Part shown: piece after piece, positions 34,685 to 42,503 of the stretch
Layout: each line of letters opens with the position of its first letter
Numbering within the stretch: the stretch's first letter is position 1
Assembly (NCBI GenBank): GCA_033857955.1
Contig: JAWVCW010000035.1
Span: forward strand, 1 to 44,653
From: Gaiellasilicea sp033857955
Lineage (GTDB): Bacteria > Actinomycetota > Thermoleophilia > Gaiellales > Gaiellaceae
DNA: 44,653 nt
Direction: 5' to 3'
The notes under the pieces: generated by a model
The model's input: only the letters and a program-made list of their open reading frames with translations
Told to the model about the DNA's origin: nothing
Databases searched by the model: none
Made by a program: the position numbers and the translations under genes

Positions 34685-35746
34685 GTGACCCAGGGCTTCG
34701 GAACGTTCGTCCGCGAGGGCGCACCGCGCCTCGGCTTCCGCTCCGGCGACGCCGTCGTCGACCTGGGCGAGGGCTCGCTCGACGAGCTCCTGCCGCAGGG
34801 TCGAGCCGCGTGGGAGCGCGCGACCGAGGAGGCTGTGGCGGCGGTCAAGGCCGGCAACACGATCCCGCTCACCGAGGTCCAGCCGGTGTTGCCTTTCACG
34901 GTCGCCGACTACGTCGACTTCTACTCCTCGCTGGAGCATGCGACGAACGTCGGCCGGATGTTCCGGCCCGGCTCCGGGCCGCTGCTGCCGAACTGGCGTC
35001 ACCTGCCGGTCGGCTATCACGGCCGCGCGGGCACCGTCGTCGTCAGCGGGACGCCGGTTCGCCGGCCGCAGGGCCAGGCGAGGCCGCCCGATGCCGAGGT
35101 TCCGTCGTACGGCCCCTCGCGCCGGCTCGACGTCGAGCTCGAGCTCGGCTTCGTCGTCGGCGTGCCGAGCACGCTCGGCGAGCCCGTTGCGGCAGCGGCG
35201 TTCGCGGAGCACGTTTTCGGGGTCGTGCTCGTCAACGACTGGAGCGCCCGCGACGTCCAGGCCTGGGAGTACGTGCCGCTCGGACCTTTCCTCGGCAAGA
35301 GCTTCGCGACCTCGATCTCCGCCTGGGTGACGCCGCTCGCGCTGCTCGAGGCGAGGCGGGTTCCGGCCCCGGAGCAGGATCCGGAGCCGCTGCCCTACCT
35401 GCGCGTCGAGGGTCACTGGGCCTTCGACATCCCGCTCGAACTCGAGCTGAACGGCAACGTCGTCTCTCGAGGAAATGCCAGCGGGCTCTACTGGACGATG
35501 CCGCAGCAGCTGGCGCACGCAACCTCGAACGGCGCGAGCATCCGGACCGGAGACCTGATGGCCTCAGGCACGATCTCCGGCCCCGAGCGCGGCAGCGAGG
35601 GAAGCCTGATCGAGCTGACCTGGAACGGGCAGGAGCCGCTGCAGCTCGCGGACGGAAGCGAGCGCACCTTCCTCGAGGACGGCGACGAGGTCGTCCTTCG
35701 CGGCGACCCGCTCGGCCAGGTTCGAGGTCGCATCCTTCCGAGCTAG
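34685..35746 (+). CDS. fahA: Fumarylacetoacetase
   Basis: 353 residues from GTG at 34685. Last enzyme of tyrosine/homogentisate breakdown, splitting fumarylacetoacetate to fumarate and acetoacetate. Metal and catalytic residues are visible: DFYSSLEHATNVG (Asp and His), LPVGYHGRAGTVVVSG, the double Glu of RRLDVELELGFVVG, and VNDWSARDVQAWEYVPLGPF with its Asp. It is shorter than the ~420-residue eukaryotic form because the N-terminal SH3-like domain is reduced. A seven-codon frame (ATG 34664 to TGA) overlaps the GTG. No homogentisate dioxygenase gene is in the window. Confidence 0.93.
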   Translation: MTQGFGTFVREGAPRLGFRSGDAVVDLGEGSLDELLPQGRAAWERATEEAVAAVKAGNTIPLTEVQPVLPFTVADYVDFYSSLEHATNVGRMFRPGSGPLLPNWRHLPVGYHGRAGTVVVSGTPVRRPQGQARPPDAEVPSYGPSRRLDVELELGFVVGVPSTLGEPVAAAAFAEHVFGVVLVNDWSARDVQAWEYVPLGPFLGKSFATSISAWVTPLALLEARRVPAPEQDPEPLPYLRVEGHWAFDIPLELELNGNVVSRGNASGLYWTMPQQLAHATSNGASIRTGDLMASGTISGPERGSEGSLIELTWNGQEPLQLADGSERTFLEDGDEVVLRGDPLGQVRGRILPS

Positions 35747-35756
35747 GCTTGCGTCC

Positions 35757-36017
35757 ATGGGCGAGGCACACGCAGGGCGTCTCTTCGATCACGTGCACCT
35801 CCGAGTTTCGGACCTCGAGGCCAGCCGCCGCTTCTACGAAGCTGCGCTCGCTGCCGGCGGCCGCGACAACGGCGCTCCCGGCGAGCGGTCTTACCATCCC
35901 GGCTACTACGCGGCGTTCGTCCTCGATCCCGACGGACACAACATCGAGGCCGTCTACCACGGGCCGGTCGAGCGATCGGCGCCGTCGGTCGTCTTCACCA
36001 GGGACGAGCCCGAGTAG
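35757..36017 (+). CDS. VOC-family protein, apparently with an internal deletion
   Basis: 86 residues; full-length relatives have ~120-130. The N-terminal half is typical (FDHVHLRVSDLEASRRFYEAALA) and so is the C-terminal half (GGRDNGAPGERSYHPGYYAAFVLDPDGHNIEAVYHG). The middle beta strands between FYEAALA and the helix that normally reads like AAALAAGGRDNG are missing. Both flanks have Ala-Ala-Leu-Ala, so recombination between short matches may have removed ~40 residues in frame. One metal site half (His of DHVHL) and the late Glu (NIEAVYH) survive. Folding as a complete VOC module is doubtful, so it may be a remnant. It is ten bases after fahA. Confidence 0.72.
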   Translation: MGEAHAGRLFDHVHLRVSDLEASRRFYEAALAAGGRDNGAPGERSYHPGYYAAFVLDPDGHNIEAVYHGPVERSAPSVVFTRDEPE

Positions 36018-37079
36018 GTGGCCGACACCGCGCGCGGCTGGCTGGGAGTCGGCATGCTTGCCGCCCTCCTCTCCCTGGTGATCACCGGCTGTGGTGCGGG
36101 CTCAGACGACTCCGGTGAACGCGCCGACCTCACGCTGCGCGCACAAAGCCTGACCGGAGGTCCTGTCGAGCGTTCAGAGCTCGATCGAGCAGTCGCCGTC
36201 CTCGAGGCGCGCCTCCACCACGCCGGCATCGACGGCACAGTCACACAAGGACCTGGCTCGCAGGTCTCCGTGCAGCTCGATGATCCTCTTCGCGCGGACA
36301 GGGTCGTCGAGCTCTCGACGAGCATCGGCTTGCTGGAGTTCTACGAGCTCGAGTCGAACCTGGTCACTCCCTCGCTCGACGACAACGGCTTTCCCGTCGC
36401 GACGGACTCGCTCTACGACCTGCTCGTTGGCCGCCAGTCACCGGCGCTCGAGGACGAGGTGGACAACTGGTACCTGTTCGATCCCGACAGGAACGTAGCC
36501 GGTGGACCGGTGGCGACCAAGCAACTGCTGCTTCCGGCCGGAACACTGCGTGTCGGCTGGCGGATCCTCGGGACCCCAGGCAAGACGGTGGTTCTGGAGT
36601 GCGGGATCGGCGAGATCGTCTGCCCGGGTGTCGACGCGGTCAACCCGGCCCGCGACTACTTCTACCTCGTCAGATACGACCCACCCGCGACGCCGGAACT
36701 GGATGGTGGCGATCTGCAGCTCCAGGGGACGCGCCAAGACGTCGACACGAACACGGGCGAACCGATCGTGATCATCCGGTTCACCGATCGGGGAGCGGAG
36801 CGGTTTGGCGGCCTAACGCACGATCTGGCCGTCCGGGGTAAGCAAGCCTCGCTCACGCTGGGCGGCGGCGAGACGGTCACGCATCACTTCGCAATCGTCC
36901 TCGACCGCGAGATCAAGTCGTGGCCGTCGATCGACTGGCAGCAGTACCCGAACGGGATCAGCGGCACGAACGGCGCCCAGATCACCGGCATCGGCGACCT
37001 CCAGGAGGCGAAGGACCTGGCGCTCGTGCTCCAGACAGGCGCACTCCCCGTCCGCTTCGAAGTCGTGTCCCGCGGCTAG
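36018..37079 (+). CDS. Lipoprotein resembling the periplasmic domain of SecD
   Basis: 353 residues from a GTG immediately after the VOC stop codon. Residues 1-25 are a lipoprotein signal with a lipobox LVITGC (Cys25). The rest resembles the first extracytoplasmic domain of SecD: an early VERSELDRAVAVLEARLHHAGIDGTVTQGPGSQVSVQLD, then IVIIRFTDRGAERFGGLTHD, FAIVLDREIKSWPSID and DLQEAKDLALVLQTGALPVRFE. SecD continues from that point into six membrane helices of the RND type. Here the protein simply ends after EVVSRG. No SecF or second SecD is nearby. It could help folding or release of exported proteins, or be an unrelated use of the domain. Confidence 0.82.
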   Translation: MADTARGWLGVGMLAALLSLVITGCGAGSDDSGERADLTLRAQSLTGGPVERSELDRAVAVLEARLHHAGIDGTVTQGPGSQVSVQLDDPLRADRVVELSTSIGLLEFYELESNLVTPSLDDNGFPVATDSLYDLLVGRQSPALEDEVDNWYLFDPDRNVAGGPVATKQLLLPAGTLRVGWRILGTPGKTVVLECGIGEIVCPGVDAVNPARDYFYLVRYDPPATPELDGGDLQLQGTRQDVDTNTGEPIVIIRFTDRGAERFGGLTHDLAVRGKQASLTLGGGETVTHHFAIVLDREIKSWPSIDWQQYPNGISGTNGAQITGIGDLQEAKDLALVLQTGALPVRFEVVSRG

Positions 37080-37101
37080 CGCAGCCCCGTACAATCGCCG
37101 C

Positions 37102-38280
37102 GTGGCCTGGGACGCCCTGACCGACGAGCAGCGCGAGATCCGCGAGCTCGTGCGCACGCTCGCGCGCGAGCGCGTCGCGCCGCGTGCGGCCGAGATCGAC
37201 GAGTCGCACGAGTTCCCCTGGGACATCGTCGAGCTGTTTCGCGAGCACGAGCTGTTCGGCCTCTTCTTCGACGAGGAGTGGGGAGGATCGGGGACAGGCA
37301 CGTTGCTCGCGCTCGTCGCGATCGAGGAGGTCTCGAAGGTGTGCGCGACGAGCGGCCTGCTGCTCGCAACGCAGGAGCTCGGCTCCCTCGGCCTGAAGCT
37401 CGCCGGCTCGCAGGCTCAGAAGGAGGCCTACCTGCCGCGGCTCGCGAGCGGCGAGTGGCTGCCCGCGTACGCACTCACCGAGGCGGGCTCCGGCTCCGAC
37501 TCCGCTGCAATGCGGACGACCGCGGTCCGTAACGGCGACCAATACGTCCTCAACGGCGGCAAGCGCTTCATCACGAACGCGGGCGTTGCGAATCTCTACA
37601 CCGTCTTCGCGAAGACCGATCCCGACGCCGGCCACTCCGGCATCTCCGCGTTTCTCATCGAGGCCGAGACGCCGGGCTTCGCGGTTGCGCGGCTCGAGCC
37701 GAAGCTGGGCATCTCGGGCTCCACCACCGGTGAGCTGACCTTCGACGACTGCCGCATCCCCGCCGCAAACCTGCTGGGCGCCGAGGGGGAGGGCTTCAAG
37801 ATCGCGATGCGGATCCTCGACCGCTCGCGGCCGGGTGTGGCCGCGCAGGCGCTCGGGATCGCGCAGGGCGCAACCGACTACGCGCTGGAGTACGCGAAGA
37901 CGCGCGAGACGATGGGCAAGCCGATCGCCGAGCATCAGTTGATCGCGGCGAAGCTCGCGGACATGGAGACGATGTGCGAGGCGGCACGCGGCCTCCTCTA
38001 CCGCTTCGGCCAGATGTGCGACGGCGGCGCGGACGACGCCGAGCTGACCAAGGCCTCGGCGATGGCGAAGCTTTTCTGCGGCGACGTCGCGATGGAGGTC
38101 ACGGTCGAGGCCGTCCAGATCCTCGGCGGCTACGGCTACATCAAGGAGTACCCGGTCGAGCGTTTCATGCGCGACGCGAAGATCACGCAGATCTACGAGG
38201 GTACGCAGGAGGTGCAGCGCCTCGTGATCGCCCGCGAGATGCTGCGCGAGAGCCGCGCCTTCCTCCTCACCGGCGTGTAA
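37102..38280 (+). CDS. Acyl-CoA dehydrogenase
   Basis: 392 residues; FAD enzyme that introduces the alpha-beta double bond in acyl-CoA. Family motifs: YALTEAGSGSDSAAM (flavin/substrate binding), GGKRFITNAGVANLY, and the C-terminal ILGGYGYIKEYPVERFMRDAKI followed by YEGTQEVQR. The catalytic base E366 is in that last block. It resembles the short-chain/butyryl-CoA type by length and by the Glu position. The GTG start at 37102 gives the normal helical N-terminus LTDEQREIRELVRT. It might act on products of branched amino acid or fatty acid breakdown. Confidence 0.95.
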   Translation: MAWDALTDEQREIRELVRTLARERVAPRAAEIDESHEFPWDIVELFREHELFGLFFDEEWGGSGTGTLLALVAIEEVSKVCATSGLLLATQELGSLGLKLAGSQAQKEAYLPRLASGEWLPAYALTEAGSGSDSAAMRTTAVRNGDQYVLNGGKRFITNAGVANLYTVFAKTDPDAGHSGISAFLIEAETPGFAVARLEPKLGISGSTTGELTFDDCRIPAANLLGAEGEGFKIAMRILDRSRPGVAAQALGIAQGATDYALEYAKTRETMGKPIAEHQLIAAKLADMETMCEAARGLLYRFGQMCDGGADDAELTKASAMAKLFCGDVAMEVTVEAVQILGGYGYIKEYPVERFMRDAKITQIYEGTQEVQRLVIAREMLRESRAFLLTGV

Positions 38281-38286
38281 CGCACC

Positions 38287-38712
38287 TCAGCGCGACTTTG
38301 CGAGCGCTGCGCCGGTGACGTGGAGCGGGCGCAAGCCGTTGGTGAGCCGGCGGAGCTCCGCCGACATCCGGCGTGGCACCGTGTACCACTGATCGCGGGC
38401 GAACCGCTCCAGGTGGACGCCGTAGCTGAGGAAACGGTCGAGCTTCCCGGTGGCGACGATGCCGGTTGCATAGCCGTTTCGGAAGCGCAACTCGTAGTAC
38501 GCAGCTCCGATCGCCGGTTGCCGAACGTGCGCCAGGGGCGCGCCGCTGTAATAGAACGAGCCGAGGAGCGGCAGCACGTCGCGCTTCACGATCGGGACGC
38601 AGCGTGTCGCGTTGCAGACGCGCAGGTCGCCGGGGCCGAAGTCCTTCGCGCTCGCCGACGGCAGGAAGAGGAGGACCGATGCAACGACTAGAAGTCCGAG
38701 GAGAGCTCTCAT
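38287..38712 (-). CDS. Small secreted protein of unknown function
   Basis: 141 residues with a signal peptide (MRALLGLLVVASVLLFLPSASA). The mature part starts KDFGPGDLRVCNATRC, whose two Cys may form a disulfide, and continues with YYELRFRNGYATGIV and FARDQWYTVP. I know no name for it. It is the last gene of a minus-strand run starting at 42455, 37 bases after the aminotransferase, and ends six bases from the convergent acyl-CoA dehydrogenase gene. An extracellular role is likely from the signal peptide. Confidence 0.75.
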   Translation of the reverse strand: MRALLGLLVVASVLLFLPSASAKDFGPGDLRVCNATRCVPIVKRDVLPLLGSFYYSGAPLAHVRQPAIGAAYYELRFRNGYATGIVATGKLDRFLSYGVHLERFARDQWYTVPRRMSAELRRLTNGLRPLHVTGAALAKSR

Positions 38713-38749
38713 GCGCCCCTTCTACACTCGGCGACGGCTCGAGGTTCCC

Positions 38750-39883
38750 TCAGCGTAACGCCTGCCGAAGCCGCTCGAGACCCGCGTCGAGCGTCTCGTC
38801 CGAGACGGCGAGGGAGAGCCTCGCGTGGCCGCGCCCGCGCTCACCAAAACCCTCGCCCGGTGCGAGCGCGACCCGTGCCTCCTGGAGGATGCGCTCAGAG
38901 GACCATCCGTCCGGAAGCCGGAGCCAGACGAAGAACGTGCCTTCGCACCGGGGCGAGAGAGCGGGCAGTGTCTCGACAACGCGGTCGCGACGCGCCTCGT
39001 ACAGAGCCCTGCGCTCCGCCACCGTCTCCTGCGGGCCGGTCAGCGCGGCGATCGCGGCCCGCTGCAGCCCGACGAAGATCCCCGCTCGCACATGCTCCTG
39101 CAGCCACGTCACCCGCTTGACGAGCTCCTCGTTCCCGAGCACGAAGCCGAGTCGCCAGCCCGCCATCCCGTAGCTCTTCGAGAGCGAGAAGAGCTCGACG
39201 CCAACCTCGCGCGCTCCGGGCTCTGCGAGAAAGCTGCGCGGCGCGCGTCCGTCGAACACGAGATCGCCGTACGCGAAGTCGTGCAGCACGGTTCCGTCCG
39301 TCCAGTCGGCGAGGGCGATTGCCTCGGCGAAGACGCCGTCGGGCGCCGCCGCCCCGGTCGGGTTCGAGGGGTAGTTGAGGTAGACGAGCGCCGGCTTCCT
39401 GGTGAGTGCATCCCACTCGGGCCGCCCTGCCTCGTCGAGCGGCAGCGAAAGCCGCTCCCCGCCCGCGAGTGCGACCGCAGAGTTGTAGTCCGGGTAGCCG
39501 GGGTCCGGCAATGCGATCGCGTCGCCGGGCCCGGCGACGCACAGCGCGACCTCCACGAGCGCGCTCTTCGTGCCCGGGACGACGGCGACCTCGCGCTCCG
39601 GGTCGAGCTCGACGCCGTAGACCGCCGAATAGCGGTCCGCGATCGCCTCGCGCAGCTCGGGCAGCCCGGCAAAGGGCGCGTATCCGTGCACCGCCGAGGT
39701 CTGCTCGCGCGCGGAGTCGACGAGTGCGTCGACGACGTGCGCCGGCGGCGGGACGTCGGGATTCCCGCGGCCGAGGTCGATCAGCGGCTCGCCCGGCTCG
39801 GCCGCCACGGCGGCGACGCGCGCGAGGAGCGACGTGAAGTACTGCTGCGGGAGTGCTTCGATTCGGTTCGGCCTCGGTCGCAC
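38750..39883 (-). CDS. Class I/II PLP-dependent aminotransferase
   Basis: 377 residues from GTG at 39883. The PLP lysine is K236 in SLSKSYGMAGWRLGF. NYPSNPTG (170-177) and HDFAYGDLVF carry the cofactor-ring Asn and Asp. The C-terminal substrate Arg lies in HARLSLAVS. The pattern is that of fold-type I subgroup I-alpha enzymes, near LL-diaminopimelate and alanine aminotransferase-like members (IDLGRGNPDVPPP). Substrate is not certain. The gene starts nine bases after the secreted-protein gene on the same strand. Confidence 0.92.
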   Translation of the reverse strand: MRPRPNRIEALPQQYFTSLLARVAAVAAEPGEPLIDLGRGNPDVPPPAHVVDALVDSAREQTSAVHGYAPFAGLPELREAIADRYSAVYGVELDPEREVAVVPGTKSALVEVALCVAGPGDAIALPDPGYPDYNSAVALAGGERLSLPLDEAGRPEWDALTRKPALVYLNYPSNPTGAAAPDGVFAEAIALADWTDGTVLHDFAYGDLVFDGRAPRSFLAEPGAREVGVELFSLSKSYGMAGWRLGFVLGNEELVKRVTWLQEHVRAGIFVGLQRAAIAALTGPQETVAERRALYEARRDRVVETLPALSPRCEGTFFVWLRLPDGWSSERILQEARVALAPGEGFGERGRGHARLSLAVSDETLDAGLERLRQALR

Positions 39884-39892
39884 GATCCGATG

Positions 39893-40828
39893 CTACGGCT
39901 TGCGCTTGAGCTTCGTCCCGTCGACGACCTCGAAGGCCGAGCCCGGCACGCCATGCAGCGTGTGCAGCTGATCGTTCGACCATTTCGGGCTCGGCGCGCC
40001 GCTCACGTACCAGTTCGACCCGTTGTCGGCAACGATCATCCCGTACTCCTTCAGCGCCTGGAGCACGATCCGCGCCTGCCGCGGGAAGCCCGCGATCGCG
40101 TAGCTCTGCTTGAGGCGGAAGCGCATCCCCATCGGCGGCAGCGACGGGTCGGTCTTGTCGCTTGCAACGTGCCGCGCGGGCCAGACGTAGGCCCGGCGCG
40201 TCTCCTCAACGGTAAAGCGAAGGGCATGGTCGATTCGGCCCTTCGCCACGTCCTCGTAGCGCGCGAGGCCGGGGAGGATCGGCAGGCCGGCGGCGTCGGC
40301 GGACGTCCAGCCGGCGGGCCGGAGCTTGTTCGAGCGGAGGTCGAAGATCGCGCCCGAGCCCGCACGCCAGCCGCCGTTTGCCGTCGGGTAGAGGGCGAAG
40401 AGCTCGTAGAGCTTGCAGCTGTCGCGGTCGACGATCAGCGCGTGCCGGTCGCCGGTCGCGTTGCGGCCGCCCTCGATCGCAACGTTCTTCGGGATCGGGT
40501 ACGGGCCCTTGTCCGACTCGGGCGCGTACTGGAACGCGACGCGCGATTTCGCCTGGGAGCCGCGGACGACAGTGAGCGGGATCCCGATCGGCCCGCCCTC
40601 CCAGAGGCCGGAGCCGAAGTCGGCGTGCATGTGGTCGTCGGCGCCGATCGCGGCGACGATCCGGTCCGACTCCGGTGCGACGGGAAGCTTGTCGACCCGC
40701 TGGTTCCAGGGGCTCGTGGTCGGGAAGACCGGGCAGGCCGGCGCCTGCGGCAGCCTGGCAGCCGAGGCGACGGCGACGGCGACGCCGAGCATGAGCGCGC
40801 CGGCGGCGAGGAGCGCGATTCGCGTCAC
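39893..40828 (-). CDS. Secreted conserved protein of unknown function
   Basis: 311 residues from GTG at 40828, sharing GTGA with the PLD-like gene. The signal peptide is MTRIALLAAGALMLGVAVAVASA. Recognisable stretches are CPVFPTTSPWNQRVDKLPV near the mature start, HMHADFGSGLWEGGPIGIP, and DHALRFTVEETRRAYVWPARH. WYVSGAPSPKWSNDQLHTL is near the end. The many Trp, His and Asp residues suggest a folded extracellular carbohydrate- or wall-active domain, but I cannot name it. Translational coupling to the PLD-like gene is the best clue to its role. Confidence 0.8.
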   Translation of the reverse strand: MTRIALLAAGALMLGVAVAVASAARLPQAPACPVFPTTSPWNQRVDKLPVAPESDRIVAAIGADDHMHADFGSGLWEGGPIGIPLTVVRGSQAKSRVAFQYAPESDKGPYPIPKNVAIEGGRNATGDRHALIVDRDSCKLYELFALYPTANGGWRAGSGAIFDLRSNKLRPAGWTSADAAGLPILPGLARYEDVAKGRIDHALRFTVEETRRAYVWPARHVASDKTDPSLPPMGMRFRLKQSYAIAGFPRQARIVLQALKEYGMIVADNGSNWYVSGAPSPKWSNDQLHTLHGVPGSAFEVVDGTKLKRKP

Positions 40829-41904
40829 AGAAGGGGAGATGCCGCGGGCGCCGGAGTCTTGTCCTCCGGCAGGGTGACCGGCGGATAGATCGCGCGGATC
40901 TCGTCTACGAACGCGGCCAGCCGGTCGGCGATCTCGGCGTCACGGATCTCGAGCACGTTCTCGGCATTCATCTCGCCCGAGTGCGAGAGGTTGAAGCTGC
41001 CGAGGAACGAGACGTCGTCAGCGACGGTGATCTTCGCGTGCATGAAGTCGTGCACCGTGTCGGGCGCCCACTTCGTCGACGGCTTGCCCGAGAAGCGGGC
41101 GACTTCGAGGAAGCGGCGGAGCGCCGGGATCTTCCAGCTCGAGTTCCCGTTCATGTACCACTGGTAGAGGACGCCGTCGACCTGCGTGTCGTCGACCACC
41201 CCGGCGACGTCCACCTTGCCGTCGGAGCAGACCTCGGCCAGAGTCCCGAGGATCGGCCCCGAGCTGAGCACGGGCGAGGCGATCCGGACGCGCCGCTTCG
41301 CCTGGCCGATGCGTTTTGCGATGCGGTGCGCCAGCGGCTCACCGTGCTCGGGCGTGAACCAGGGACGAACCTCGATCCCGTCCACGTCGACCGGCCGTGG
41401 CTCGACCTTGCCGGAGCCGATCACGTCGCCCGTCTCCCACAGCTCGTCGAAGTTGAGGCCGTAGGCGTACGCGAGTTGGGTCGAGCGGACGATCGCGACC
41501 ACGTTCTCCTGCCGCGACCAGGAGTCCTGCGTCCAGTTCATCGAGCCGGTCCAGATCGCCTCGCGGTCGCGGATCGCGTACTTGTGGTGCATCAGGTCGG
41601 GGACGCCCGGAATCGGACGGGTCGGGATCGGCAGCGCCTCGAGCAGCTCCGGCGCTGTCTGGGGCGGCGGTGGCACCGGGATCGGCCCCGGGTGGTCGAC
41701 GTTGTAGACGAGCCGGACGGCGACACCGCGCTCCTGGGCGCCGACGAGGGCTTGCGAGACGAGCGCGGCCGCCTCGTCGTGGAGGCGGATGTCGTAGAGC
41801 GCGAGCTCGAGCGTGTGCTCGGCGGCCCCGAGGAACTCGGCCACCTGGCGCGCGACTTCGGCTGCGCTCTGGCCGCCGTCCCTGTACGTGCGGAGGTCGA
41901 TCAA
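40825..41904 (-). CDS. Phospholipase D-like protein with two HKD motifs
   Basis: 359 residues from a TTG start that shares TTGA with the preceding glycosylase gene. Both HxKxxxxD motifs are intact: H106-x-K108-x4-D113 followed by GSMNW, and HAKITVADD followed by GSFNLS. Such proteins cleave phosphodiesters of lipids or nucleic acids through a His-phosphate intermediate. There is no signal peptide, so it is cytoplasmic. The arrangement with a DNA glycosylase-like gene is compatible with a nuclease role. Cardiolipin synthase is less likely since membrane segments are absent. Confidence 0.9.
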   Translation of the reverse strand: MIDLRTYRDGGQSAAEVARQVAEFLGAAEHTLELALYDIRLHDEAAALVSQALVGAQERGVAVRLVYNVDHPGPIPVPPPPQTAPELLEALPIPTRPIPGVPDLMHHKYAIRDREAIWTGSMNWTQDSWSRQENVVAIVRSTQLAYAYGLNFDELWETGDVIGSGKVEPRPVDVDGIEVRPWFTPEHGEPLAHRIAKRIGQAKRRVRIASPVLSSGPILGTLAEVCSDGKVDVAGVVDDTQVDGVLYQWYMNGNSSWKIPALRRFLEVARFSGKPSTKWAPDTVHDFMHAKITVADDVSFLGSFNLSHSGEMNAENVLEIRDAEIADRLAAFVDEIRAIYPPVTLPEDKTPAPAASPLL

Positions 41905-42455
41905 GCCTTCGCGGCTCGAAGCGACGCCTTGAACGCACGCTTCGCCGCCTGGTACGCCGCCAGCGCCTCCGGCGAATCCACGTCCCCGAGCATCGGGTGG
42001 TTCGGGACGAGCGGCTCTGCCATCTCGTTTCCGAAGCGTCGCGCCAGCACGGAGGCGAGCGCCTTCACCTTCATCTCCCCGAACCCGGGTAGCGCCTCGA
42101 TGCGGCGCTTCAGGTCGGGAGTGTCCGCAGCGTCGCGCCAGACTCGGGCGGCGTCACCGTCGTACTCTTCGTCGACCACCGCGCAGAGCTCCTGGACTCG
42201 CTTTGCCATGTTGCCCGGGAAGCGGTGAATCGCAGGGCGCTCGCGGAAGAGATCGGCGAGCTTCTCCGGGTCGGTGCGCGCGATCTCACCGGCGTCCAGC
42301 CGACCCAACCGCTGCTTCAGCTTGAGCGGGCCGGCGAACGCGGTGGGGACGGTGACCTGCTGGTCGAGCACGAAGCCGACGAGCAGTGCCATCGGGTCGG
42401 TCGCGATGAGCGCGTTGGCCTCCTCGGAGGCGGTGAAGTGCAGCTGATCGGGCAT
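41901..42455 (-). CDS. HhH-GPD base-excision glycosylase-like protein
   Basis: 184 residues from ATG at 42455. It begins MPDQLHFTASEEANALIATD, then LLVGFVLDQQVTVPTAFAGP. Next come the helix-hairpin-helix ALPGFGEMKVKALASVLARRFG and a conserved VPNHPMLGDVDSPE. The fold is that of HhH-GPD DNA glycosylases, but no [4Fe-4S] Cys cluster is present, so it belongs to the small uncharacterised actinobacterial group. Base specificity is unknown. It heads the minus-strand operon with PLD-like, secreted and aminotransferase genes. Confidence 0.88.
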   Translation of the reverse strand: MPDQLHFTASEEANALIATDPMALLVGFVLDQQVTVPTAFAGPLKLKQRLGRLDAGEIARTDPEKLADLFRERPAIHRFPGNMAKRVQELCAVVDEEYDGDAARVWRDAADTPDLKRRIEALPGFGEMKVKALASVLARRFGNEMAEPLVPNHPMLGDVDSPEALAAYQAAKRAFKASLRAAKA

Positions 42456-42503
42456 CGCGGACGATCGTATCCGCGCGCCGCGGCCCCGCGTAGGATCTGG
42501 CGC

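Noticed and set aside
34664..34688. Seven-codon leader frame ending over the fumarylacetoacetase GTG start
   Set aside because: No ribosome site or regulatory codon pattern; probably chance, although a reinitiation role cannot be excluded.
32752..36081. A plus-strand open frame of 1109 codons crossing four genes
   Set aside because: Its translation is Arg/Ala/Pro-rich without any domain, and it lies out of frame over the fibronectin-like, fumarylacetoacetase, VOC and SecD-like genes. It is a high-GC shadow.
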